64,000 bases of DNA from Bacteroidaceae bacterium (GTDB lineage: Bacteria > Bacteroidota > Bacteroidia > Bacteroidales > Bacteroidaceae). The stretch covers positions 1 to 64,000 of the forward strand of contig JAEEOB010000058.1 of assembly GCA_016284045.1 (NCBI GenBank), in the 5' to 3' direction. This document shows positions 47,168-55,461 of this stretch, one piece after another; position 1 is the stretch's first letter; every line of letters begins with the position of its first letter. The translations under genes and the position numbers were made by a program. The notes beneath the pieces were generated by a model. That model was not told the origin of the DNA and searched no databases. It saw nothing but the letters and a program-made list of their open reading frames with translations.

Positions 47168-47902
47168 ATGAGTTTAATTGATGTAGAAAGCGTTCCACGC
47201 AGAACGATGACACTGTTCTTCCTGGCTGATACCTCGGGAAGTATGGAAGGCAATAAAATTGGAGCTTTAAATGATGCTATCTCGAATATTATTCCGATGA
47301 TCAGCGAGATATCAAACACCAATCCAGATGCCGAAATAAAAGTGGCTGCACTAGAATTCTCAAGCGGCACAACTTGGTTATACGACGAGCCAAAGAATGC
47401 AGAAGATTTCATTTGGCAGGATCAGAAGGCTAGCGGACTTACATCACTTGGAGAAGCTTGTATCCAGTTAGAGAAAGTACTACATAGAGATGGATTCATG
47501 AAGTCACCAAGCGGATCATACGCTCCTGCCATAATACTTCTTTCTGATGGAGGAGCTACTGACGACTTCGACAAAGGTATTGAGAAACTGAAGCAGAACA
47601 ACTGGTTTAAGGCGGCTATCAAGATTGCCATCGCTATCGGAGACGATGCCGACAAAGATGAGCTGAAAAAATTCACCGGAAATCTGGAAGCTGTCATTGA
47701 GGTTCATAATATCGAGGCGCTCAAGCAGATTATCAGAATTGTGGCGGTCACTTCCTCACAGATTGGAAGTAAGAGCACGTCGGCAACTGACTCTACAAAG
47801 CAGGAACAGGTGATTGATGAAATCAACCAGCAGATCGATAATGTTGATGGAGCAAATTCTGCTGCCGACCCTTCGAATGCTAGCGATGACTATTGGGATT
47901 AA
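47168..47902 (+). CDS. TerY-like vWA domain protein
   Basis: MIDAS FLADTSGSMEGNKIGALNDAI, SGLTSLGEA, ILLSDGGATDDF. Confidence 0.88.
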   Translation: MSLIDVESVPRRTMTLFFLADTSGSMEGNKIGALNDAISNIIPMISEISNTNPDAEIKVAALEFSSGTTWLYDEPKNAEDFIWQDQKASGLTSLGEACIQLEKVLHRDGFMKSPSGSYAPAIILLSDGGATDDFDKGIEKLKQNNWFKAAIKIAIAIGDDADKDELKKFTGNLEAVIEVHNIEALKQIIRIVAVTSSQIGSKSTSATDSTKQEQVIDEINQQIDNVDGANSAADPSNASDDYWD

Positions 47903-47921
47903 GCCTTTTCTTAGTCTTTTG

Positions 47922-47981
47922 TTCTTAGTCTTTAGTTTTTAGTTATTGTGCTCATAATACCTGAAAACTAAAGACTAAGAA
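47922..47981. repeat. 18-bp inverted repeat in the low-complexity intergenic region between vWA and PP2C genes
   Basis: TTCTTAGTCTTTAGTTTT ... AAAACTAAAGACTAAGAA. Confidence 0.75.
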
Positions 47982-48086
47982 CTATGTCCTCCATTTTGTG
48001 TTTTTTTATGAAGAAATACAACACCAATTTGTGGAATAAACTACTGATTATAATTATTAATTCTTAATTCTTCATTATCAATTAAT

Positions 48087-49466
48087 ATGACTGCTTGTTT
48101 AGATGTTCATTGTCTTGGAGAGAGCCACAAGGACTCGGGAAAGCCATGCCAGGACTACTCGTTTAGTTGTGTAGATGATGACATGGCCATTGCCATCGTA
48201 TGCGACGGACATGGCGGCGAAAGATATTTCCGGAGTGATGTGGGGGCCCAGGCTGCAACAGAAATCATTGTTGAGGTGGTTCGGTTGTTTGTGCAACAAG
48301 CCGATTCTAAGCTGTTCAAGGGCTCTCCATACACAGCCGAAGGCGTGGTCACAGAGTCCGAAAAGAAGCTTACACCATTGGATGTGAAGTTCAGGCAGAT
48401 GTTCTCTTCCATCATCACTAAATGGAACGAACGGATTGAGCTCCACGCTAAGGAGCATCCATTGACTGAATGGGAGATTGAGCATGTACCAGAGAAATAC
48501 AGGAATGAGTTTCTGGAAAATCTCGAATGTCCTCCTGAATCTTCAACGCTCAACAAGCAGTATGGATGCACACTCATGGCCTATGTCCAGACTGAGGATT
48601 ATTGGTTTGCGTTTCATCTCGGAGATGGAAAGTGTATCTCTTTCCATAAGGACATCAATTTCCACGGACTACAACAAGTGTGGGATGAGCCAATTCCATG
48701 GGATGAACGTTGTTTTCTTAATAAAACCACATCTATCTGTGATTCTGACGCTATCAACGAGTTCAGATATTGCTACGGCAACAACACGGAGACTCCAGTG
48801 GCAGTATTCCTTGGATCAGATGGTATTGACGACACCTATGGAGAGATGGAAAACATCGCAAACTTCTATGTGGAAATACTCAAAATTGTGGCAAAGGACG
48901 GTATTTCAGCGGCAGAACAGCAGCTACGTGACGATCTGCCAATCGTATCCAGAATAGGAAGCAAGGACGATGCATCCGTGGCGGCTATTTTCAACGTCTT
49001 TGCGGTGAAGTCAAATATTGGACATTTCATCCACTTTCAGATGGACTATATGGGGATGCAGGCCCAGGAGCAGGCAAACCGCATCAAGATGCTTCAGCAG
49101 AAGCAACAACAGCTGAAAGAGCAGATGTCCAATTGGAATGCCGACTTAAATAAAGCGAGTATTGAACTGAACTATGCCATGAAAGATTTGCGTAAAGCAT
49201 CCGACCGTCTGGAAATCCTAAGTGGTAAGATATCATTTCTCGCCAAGGAGCATCAGTCGTTCACAGGAAGCGACATGGAGTCTCCAATCGACTATAGTGA
49301 AATCATTGAGCAGGCGAAGGAAACACTTAATTCTAAGATGATTCAAGAAGAGGCAGAGCAGGAATCAGAAACAGTGAATACTGAGGAAGTGACAGACAAT
49401 CAGCAGATGGTTTCATCTTCTGAAGATGAGTTGGCAGGAACGGAAGAAACGAAAATAACATGCTAG
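48087..49466 (+). CDS. PP2C family phosphatase with C-terminal coiled-coil and acidic tail
   Basis: IAIVCDGHGGERYF, GCTLMAYV, FHLGDGKCISF, FLGSDGIDDTYG, SKDDASVA; then Q/K/E-rich heptad-like region. Confidence 0.88.
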   Translation: MTACLDVHCLGESHKDSGKPCQDYSFSCVDDDMAIAIVCDGHGGERYFRSDVGAQAATEIIVEVVRLFVQQADSKLFKGSPYTAEGVVTESEKKLTPLDVKFRQMFSSIITKWNERIELHAKEHPLTEWEIEHVPEKYRNEFLENLECPPESSTLNKQYGCTLMAYVQTEDYWFAFHLGDGKCISFHKDINFHGLQQVWDEPIPWDERCFLNKTTSICDSDAINEFRYCYGNNTETPVAVFLGSDGIDDTYGEMENIANFYVEILKIVAKDGISAAEQQLRDDLPIVSRIGSKDDASVAAIFNVFAVKSNIGHFIHFQMDYMGMQAQEQANRIKMLQQKQQQLKEQMSNWNADLNKASIELNYAMKDLRKASDRLEILSGKISFLAKEHQSFTGSDMESPIDYSEIIEQAKETLNSKMIQEEAEQESETVNTEEVTDNQQMVSSSEDELAGTEETKITC

Positions 49467-49557
49467 ATTTCGTAGTGGAATGTTTTACATATCTCATTCA
49501 TTAACAACTGGAAACTATTATTTTGTCTGAAAACTTGCTAAAACCGCTGATTTACCT

Positions 49558-49565
49558 TAACTTTG
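49558..49565 (+). promoter_or_regulatory. -7 element upstream of the LytTR gene
   Basis: TAACTTTG 21 bp before the ATG at 49586. Confidence 0.45.
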
Positions 49566-49585
49566 CATTTTAAGAATTTGAAAAG

Positions 49586-49951
49586 ATGGAAAAATGGATT
49601 TTTTTTCAAAATCGTGACGAATTATTGCGGGTGAATCTCCACAAGGTAGTTTATTTTGAGGCGGATGCTAACTACACAAACATTTACACCGTCAACAATA
49701 TGAAAATCGTTGTGGGGATGAACCTCGGAAACACACAGCAGATGATAAGCAGGCAGGCACCCGACAACATGCCGGTGTTTATGCGTATAGGTAAGAAATA
49801 CATTGTCAACACGTGTTTCATTTGCCAGATACACATCGCTAAACAAAAACTCGTTCTCTCTGATTTTGAGAGATTCGCATTCACTCTGCCAGCTTCCAAG
49901 GAGGCTCTCAAAACAGTCAAAGAAATGTGCATACAGAATCCTCCTCGTTAA
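49586..49951 (+). CDS. Stand-alone LytTR DNA-binding domain protein
   Basis: LLRVNLHKVVYFEADANYTNIYTVNNMKIVVGMNLGNTQQMI...FMRIGKKYIVNTCFICQI. Confidence 0.8.
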   Translation: MEKWIFFQNRDELLRVNLHKVVYFEADANYTNIYTVNNMKIVVGMNLGNTQQMISRQAPDNMPVFMRIGKKYIVNTCFICQIHIAKQKLVLSDFERFAFTLPASKEALKTVKEMCIQNPPR

Positions 49952-50029
49952 ATCACTTTTCCAATAGAATATAAATTCCATTAAAGAATTAAATCAATAA
50001 TTTGAAAAAAAATAACTTCCTTTAATAAA

Positions 50030-50728
50030 ATGCAGGTATTTCTGATTGGACGTAAGGCTCCTGATAATTTGCTCGAAATATCCACAAACGGAAAGTCTGT
50101 GACTCAGGGACCGGTTCCACAATCGGTCAGCAGAGAACATTGCAAGATTGTGCGCAACGACGATGGAACGGCCTTGATTACAAACCTCAACGACAAAAAC
50201 GCCACTTTTGTGAACGGGATAAGAGTAATCAGCAAAATCATCACCTCAGATGATGTCGTGGAACTCGGAGGAAGTCACTACAGGCTCGACACATCGTTTC
50301 TCAAGCTTGTGAAATCTGTTAATATTGAGCATCTCGAGAAGATTTGGAATGACTATGAGCAATGGGAGGAGAAGCAAAAAATCGCTGTGCAAAGGTCAAA
50401 CGCACTCAAGGGCATCACAGGATTATTCTCTATGTTTGCTATTATCATCTCCTTCACCGATTTCGGTATGGACATCAACACCGTAAAGACCTTGAGAATC
50501 GTGCTCTACACAATTGCCATTATCTCCGTGGCATGGACCATCATTTACACTTTTTTCAGCGCACCAAGAAAAATCAGAGAGGTTAAGGAAAAGGAACAGC
50601 AGTTCTTCGACGACTATGTCTGTCCCGCATGCAAGAAGCCATTGGGAAAGTCTTTCCGCTATGAGCGGCTCGTGAAGTTGGGAGAGTGTCCTCTTTGTAA
50701 GGCTAAGTTCAAAACTAATCATTTCTGA
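50030..50728 (+). CDS. FHA domain protein with TM segments and C-terminal zinc ribbon
   Basis: IGRKAPDN, QSVSREHCKIV, NATFVNGIRV (FHA); two hydrophobic segments; CPACKKPLG...CPLCKAKF. Confidence 0.88.
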   Translation: MQVFLIGRKAPDNLLEISTNGKSVTQGPVPQSVSREHCKIVRNDDGTALITNLNDKNATFVNGIRVISKIITSDDVVELGGSHYRLDTSFLKLVKSVNIEHLEKIWNDYEQWEEKQKIAVQRSNALKGITGLFSMFAIIISFTDFGMDINTVKTLRIVLYTIAIISVAWTIIYTFFSAPRKIREVKEKEQQFFDDYVCPACKKPLGKSFRYERLVKLGECPLCKAKFKTNHF

Positions 50729-50794
50729 GGATAAACAAAAATTCCACCACTTCATACATTAAACCCACTATTTCGTGGAATCAGCATTCTTTTT

Positions 50795-50826
50795 TTTGGT
50801 GGTAAATACAAAAGGTCATAACTTTG
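50795..50826 (+). promoter_or_regulatory. Bacteroidota promoter (TTTG-N20-TAACTTTG)
   Basis: TTTG 50795-50798, TAACTTTG 50819-50826, upstream of the ATG at 50866. Confidence 0.65.
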
Positions 50827-50865
50827 CACCAGAAATCAGTTATTAACATCAAAAAATGGAAAATT

Positions 50866-52089
50866 ATGATTACGAATGAAAACGGAAAAACCATGATGGA
50901 TTACGAAGGCTTCAATGCCCATGACATGAATGTGGAAAACGATTCCATGGTGCAGGAAGAGGTGACCATCCTTCAGTCAAAAGGTACTCCATGGAAGGAG
51001 CTGTCGATAGGAGGTACGTTCGGACTGCTGCTTGCAGGAGGAGGTATTTATGCATCAGGACTCGGAAAAGGAGAAGATGAGGATGCACTCCTTGCAGGAG
51101 CACAGGCCAGCGACAGCGTGCGTGTGGGGAATGGAAACGGGGAGAACCAGGTGCAGAGTGCTAACGATGATCCCGTTATGCTTGATGAAGATGGAAATCC
51201 CATTATTCCAGTCTCACGACAGCAGGCACAGGAAAGAATCGACGAGGTGGTAAACGAAGTGGCTAACTCTGCTGCGGCAGCTCATGGACACACCGCTTAT
51301 CACACACATGTTCCACGGCAGCAACACGATGATGCAGGGCAGATAGCTGCAGACACCAACTCGCCACACATCACCATTAATGTGTATCAGAATGGACATG
51401 AGACGGCAGAAGACAATATGGCTTTTGATCCAGGGGTGCATCAAGTAAATATCACAACTGTTGATGACAGCCTTTCATTTGCTGAAGCTTGGAATATGGC
51501 AAGAGAACAGCTCGGACCGGGACAGGCATTCGTCTGGAGAGATGGAGTATATGGCACTTTCAGCAAGTATGAATGGGATGCCCTTAATTCTGCTGAACAG
51601 CATGAGTTCACTGCTGTGGCAGTTCGCGAATATCAGCAGATAGAGGCTTCTGAGCTTTATGCACATAATCATCAGGATGTGCATTTTATAGAAGGAGAAC
51701 ATGTTTTCACTGACAACGTGATTACTGTCACAGCTGACGACTATGCAGGCAACAACGATGAGGTGTCGATGATTGACGACGATGGCGATGATGCTGTGCA
51801 GATTATTGAGAGTGCTGGACAGGAGATTGAAAGTTTGCCGGAAATCATTACACTCGACAACACGCTTGATGGCATTGAGCAGATTGAGTCTTTGCTTGAG
51901 AACGACGGCGACGGAGTGCTGGCAACTGACGACATTCTCGGAACTGTGGCGACCCTTATTAACGATAACGACAACTTGGCACAGGGTATGGAGATGGTTG
52001 ACGGATTGTTTAGCAATTACGAATCAAACGACGCTGAAGCCGATATGCCAGACTATGTGTCTGATGCCGATACGCTTGGACTTGTGTAG
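50866..52089 (+). CDS. Uncharacterised acidic protein with one glycine-rich TM segment
   Basis: ELSIGGTFGLLLAGGGIYASGLG then a long Asp/Glu-rich region; no family recognised. The ORF-track start at 50824 is a TTG inside the promoter; ATG at 50866 (MITNENGK) preferred. Confidence 0.7.
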   Translation: MITNENGKTMMDYEGFNAHDMNVENDSMVQEEVTILQSKGTPWKELSIGGTFGLLLAGGGIYASGLGKGEDEDALLAGAQASDSVRVGNGNGENQVQSANDDPVMLDEDGNPIIPVSRQQAQERIDEVVNEVANSAAAAHGHTAYHTHVPRQQHDDAGQIAADTNSPHITINVYQNGHETAEDNMAFDPGVHQVNITTVDDSLSFAEAWNMAREQLGPGQAFVWRDGVYGTFSKYEWDALNSAEQHEFTAVAVREYQQIEASELYAHNHQDVHFIEGEHVFTDNVITVTADDYAGNNDEVSMIDDDGDDAVQIIESAGQEIESLPEIITLDNTLDGIEQIESLLENDGDGVLATDDILGTVATLINDNDNLAQGMEMVDGLFSNYESNDAEADMPDYVSDADTLGLV

Positions 52090-52255
52090 TCTTTAGTTGA
52101 GACTTGTCATGGGTATTGCTCAAAGAGCCATCTGACTGAGTTCTGAATTATCGGAATACTAATATCCAGATGAAATACCAAAATTACCCATAACCATATA
52201 TACGTAAGACAGTCCAACCAAAAGGTCACAAAAACGTATAACCCTAAAACTGTAA

Positions 52256-52975
52256 ATGACGATAAGTAAACGATTGTTTCACATAGTATTGTTCTTAGCG
52301 TGTGCCACTGTGGCATGCGCTAAGAACTATGTGGTGTGTGTGGGACTCAGCGACTATCCAGGATACGCAAATGACCTTACGGTATCTGCTAACGACGCGG
52401 TATATATTGCCAACCTCTTCAAACGAAACGGAGGAGCGGAGGTCTATTGCCTCACAAACCATCAGGCCACAGTCTCAAATGTCAAGGCAACTATGAGACA
52501 GGTTTACTCAAGGGCATCTGTACATGACACCGTCATTCTTTTTTTCAGTGGTCATGGATTTAATGGGGCGTTCAGATGCTACGATGGGCAGCTACAATAT
52601 AGTGCCGTCACCGAATGTATGAAATTAAGTGATGCGAGAAAAAGGCTCGTCTTTGCAGATGCGTGTATGTCGGGAGGTATGAGAACTAACAACAGGAGGA
52701 TTAGTGGAAGAGAAAACGGAATCAGCCTCATGTTCTTCCTGTCTTCAAGGACCGCGGAGCCATCTAGGGAGGTTTTCGGACTTGAGAACAGTGCCTTCAC
52801 CTATTTCCTTGGTAAAGGACTCAAGGGATTTGCAGATAAGAATCAGGACCGCACTATCAGCGCGAGAGAACTGTTCGATTATGTCAGCTCTAATGTAATT
52901 AAACTCACTTACCGCAGGCAACATCCGGTGATGTGGGGAAATTTTAATGACAGTATGACAATTATTCGTTGGTAA
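52256..52975 (+). CDS. Caspase-like (C14, metacaspase-type) peptidase with signal peptide
   Basis: MTISKRLFHIVLFLACATVACAKNYVVCVGLSDYPG; catalytic His VILFFSGHGFNG; catalytic Cys RLVFADACMSGG. Confidence 0.9.
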   Translation: MTISKRLFHIVLFLACATVACAKNYVVCVGLSDYPGYANDLTVSANDAVYIANLFKRNGGAEVYCLTNHQATVSNVKATMRQVYSRASVHDTVILFFSGHGFNGAFRCYDGQLQYSAVTECMKLSDARKRLVFADACMSGGMRTNNRRISGRENGISLMFFLSSRTAEPSREVFGLENSAFTYFLGKGLKGFADKNQDRTISARELFDYVSSNVIKLTYRRQHPVMWGNFNDSMTIIRW

Positions 52976-53080
52976 ATCCGTTTCTTTAATATTAGGAAGC
53001 GAGTAGGGACTTTTTACTGTATGTCAGAAAACTATCTGCATGGTTTCTCAAAAAACTAAAAACTAAGAACAAAAAAAAAT

Positions 53081-53626
53081 ATGAGTAATATTTTATCTGA
53101 GAAAATAATTGAATGTACTGGTTGCGGACAAAAGATGAAAGTCCCTAACAGTGCACTTGTCGTTGCAAAGAAAGTGAAGTGTCCAAAGTGTGGGACATCG
53201 TTAATGGTCACCTTTATCGACAGTATGACAGATAACAACGACAAAACAACTGAAGATGGGAATGATAGCCAGACTGTATATGGAGGTGGACTAAATTCGA
53301 ATAACGCAACTGCATGGCTCGAATTTGAGGGAATGAAGTATTACATCGAAAAACCGGTCAGCGTCATTGGACGAAGGGCGGGTACTTCTACTGCCGATAT
53401 TCAAATCGACACACCTGATATGTATATGGGACGCCATCATGCAATCATTACGATGAAGACGGACTTTTCTAAAAACACAGTTTATACACTCAAACGAAAA
53501 GACGCAAAAAACGGACTAAGTGTCAACAATATACCTGTGGGTGAACAGGAGGAGACTGTTCTCCTTTCTGGGGCTGAAATCAGGATGGGACACACAATTG
53601 TCGTTTTCAAAGTTAGTGAGGATTAA
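53081..53626 (+). CDS. Zinc-ribbon + FHA domain protein
   Basis: IECTGCGQKMKVPNSALVVAKKVKCPKCGTSL; SVIGRRAGTSTADIQIDTPDMYMGRHHAIIT, NGLSVNNIPVGE. Confidence 0.85.
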   Translation: MSNILSEKIIECTGCGQKMKVPNSALVVAKKVKCPKCGTSLMVTFIDSMTDNNDKTTEDGNDSQTVYGGGLNSNNATAWLEFEGMKYYIEKPVSVIGRRAGTSTADIQIDTPDMYMGRHHAIITMKTDFSKNTVYTLKRKDAKNGLSVNNIPVGEQEETVLLSGAEIRMGHTIVVFKVSED

Positions 53627-53688
53627 AGAATACTTTTCACAGTTTAAACTTAGCAGGGCTTTTACCGCCCATTTAACCATCGTTTCTT

Positions 53689-55122
53689 ATGAAAGTATCA
53701 TTAGCACAGCCACAGTTCATCTACGAGCTGGGAAAACGGAATAATCAGGAAGATACCATCTATCCGTCTTCTGAAAATGCTACTGCCGAAGACCGGCTGT
53801 TCATCGTATGTGACGGGATGGGAGGACATGAACATGGAGAACGTGCCAGCAGAATTGTCTGCGAATCATTCGCAAAATATGTCAATCAGCATGTCGATGA
53901 CAACACTGTCTTCAATGATGATATGTTCAACGAGGCACTTGAATTGGCATATCAGGAATTGGATAATGCGGACGACAACACTGTTAGCAAGAAAATGGGC
54001 ACAACACTCACTTTCATTCTCTTCCACAAGGGGGGATGCTTCATGGCACATATCGGAGACAGCAGAATCTATCATGTCAGACCATCAGAGAAGAGGTTTC
54101 TATATATGTCACGCGATCATTCACTCGTCTTCGAACTATTTAGAAGCGGAGAAATCAGTTATGAGGAGATGAAGACGCATCCCAAGAAAAACATCATCAC
54201 AAGGGCGATGATGCCGGGAGAGGAGAACAGGCTGTCTGCTGAGACTGTCAACACCACTGACATACAGCCAGGAGATTATTTCTACCTCTGCTCAGACGGA
54301 ATGCTGGAACGGACTGAGGAGTCTGATATCATGGGAATTCTGGCAAGCGACAACACCGACACGGCAAAGCAGCAACGCCTCATTTCAACGGCTCTTGACA
54401 ACAAGGACAATCATTCTGCATATATCATAAGGATAGAGGAGGTGCAAACTGAGGCGGGAGACAGCGAGATACGAAATGATGAGGCTAATTCCAGAAGTAA
54501 TGTGGTGAACTACATACCGGAAATCAATAAGCAGGCGGTTACAAAAGTGGCTGAGGGAGATTTTGTGTCTGATGAACCGGTCAAAGAGAAGGCGAAGAAG
54601 AAATTTCCATGGGTCAAAATCATGCTTGTGCTAATTGCAGCAGCGGTATATACCCTCTTCTACTACATTCCTAAGCAAAGAGACATGAATGTGTCAAATT
54701 GGGAGAAAAACCAAGAGAAGAGCACCATTAAGGATACCCTCACTAATTACAACAATCCAGATGAGAGGGTTTATGGCGAAGAGAAGCGTGATTCTGCCAA
54801 TAATTCATCCATATCAAAGGATGGAAGCGGACAATCCGACAAAAAAAGCAAGAAAAGCAATACAGACTGGCAGTCAAACAGAAAGAAAAACGACAAAAGT
54901 TCTAACAGCCAGCCACAAAACAAGCAGAAACAGAAAACAGAACCAAAAACACAGCCAAAGACAGAAAACCAGTCTGGCGGAAACCAAGGAGGAGGGAACC
55001 ATTCACCAGAAAAACCTGCAACAAATCCCACTCCCACAACAACTCCAACTCCAGCAGCTCAGCCAACTCCAACACCGGCAGCGCCACCAACCAATGGCGG
55101 TATCGACTCAGCGTTCGAATAA
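53689..55122 (+). CDS. Membrane-anchored PP2C phosphatase with low-complexity C-terminal tail
   Basis: FIVCDGMGGHEHGERAS, GTTLTFILF, AHIGDSRIYHVR, LCSDGMLERT; TM FPWVKIMLVLIAAAVYTLFYYI; then K/N/Q- and P/T-rich tail. Confidence 0.9.
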   Translation: MKVSLAQPQFIYELGKRNNQEDTIYPSSENATAEDRLFIVCDGMGGHEHGERASRIVCESFAKYVNQHVDDNTVFNDDMFNEALELAYQELDNADDNTVSKKMGTTLTFILFHKGGCFMAHIGDSRIYHVRPSEKRFLYMSRDHSLVFELFRSGEISYEEMKTHPKKNIITRAMMPGEENRLSAETVNTTDIQPGDYFYLCSDGMLERTEESDIMGILASDNTDTAKQQRLISTALDNKDNHSAYIIRIEEVQTEAGDSEIRNDEANSRSNVVNYIPEINKQAVTKVAEGDFVSDEPVKEKAKKKFPWVKIMLVLIAAAVYTLFYYIPKQRDMNVSNWEKNQEKSTIKDTLTNYNNPDERVYGEEKRDSANNSSISKDGSGQSDKKSKKSNTDWQSNRKKNDKSSNSQPQNKQKQKTEPKTQPKTENQSGGNQGGGNHSPEKPATNPTPTTTPTPAAQPTPTPAAPPTNGGIDSAFE

Positions 55123-55186
55123 AAACAATTATCTGTTTTGCTTGTAATCACTCCCACATCTCATGTGAAGGGAGTAATCCATATCC

Positions 55187-55220
55187 GGCAAACGGCTCCA
55201 AACCGTTTGCCAATTTTTTG
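55187..55220 (+). terminator. Terminator at the 3' end of the signalling island
   Basis: GGCAAACGG-ctccaaa-CCGTTTGCC followed by AATTTTTTG. Confidence 0.75.
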
Positions 55221-55429
55221 TTTACATAGCTGTCATTCCCTTTATCACTCATTCCATGTGTATCGGCTGCGGCGTGGTCGTCTCCAACGCATCGAGCGTT
55301 GAGGGCTCGATATCCGAAGATGCTTGAAAAACCGTCCAACCACCCAACCGTATAACTGCAAAACCCTAAAAAACCCTAAAAACTAAAGACTAAAACCTAA
55401 AAACTAAAAAGAAAACTAAAAAAAAATCG

Positions 55430-55437
55430 TAACTTTG
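55430..55437 (+). promoter_or_regulatory. -7 element of the metK leader promoter
   Basis: TAACTTTG, 25 bp upstream of the SAM-II-like element. Confidence 0.5.
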
Positions 55438-55461
55438 CATCCGATTTCAGTTTTTATATCA

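Noticed and set aside
45409-47902. Classical tellurite-resistance (ter) operon
   Set aside because: Only TerY-type vWA and TerY-C-like modules are seen; no TerA/B/C/D/E/Z-like proteins occur in the window.
45409-55122. Type VI secretion post-translational regulation locus (PpkA/PppA/Fha-like)
   Set aside because: Kinase, PP2C and FHA are present, but no Tss structural genes are in the window. The TerY-C, vWA and caspase content points to a different system.
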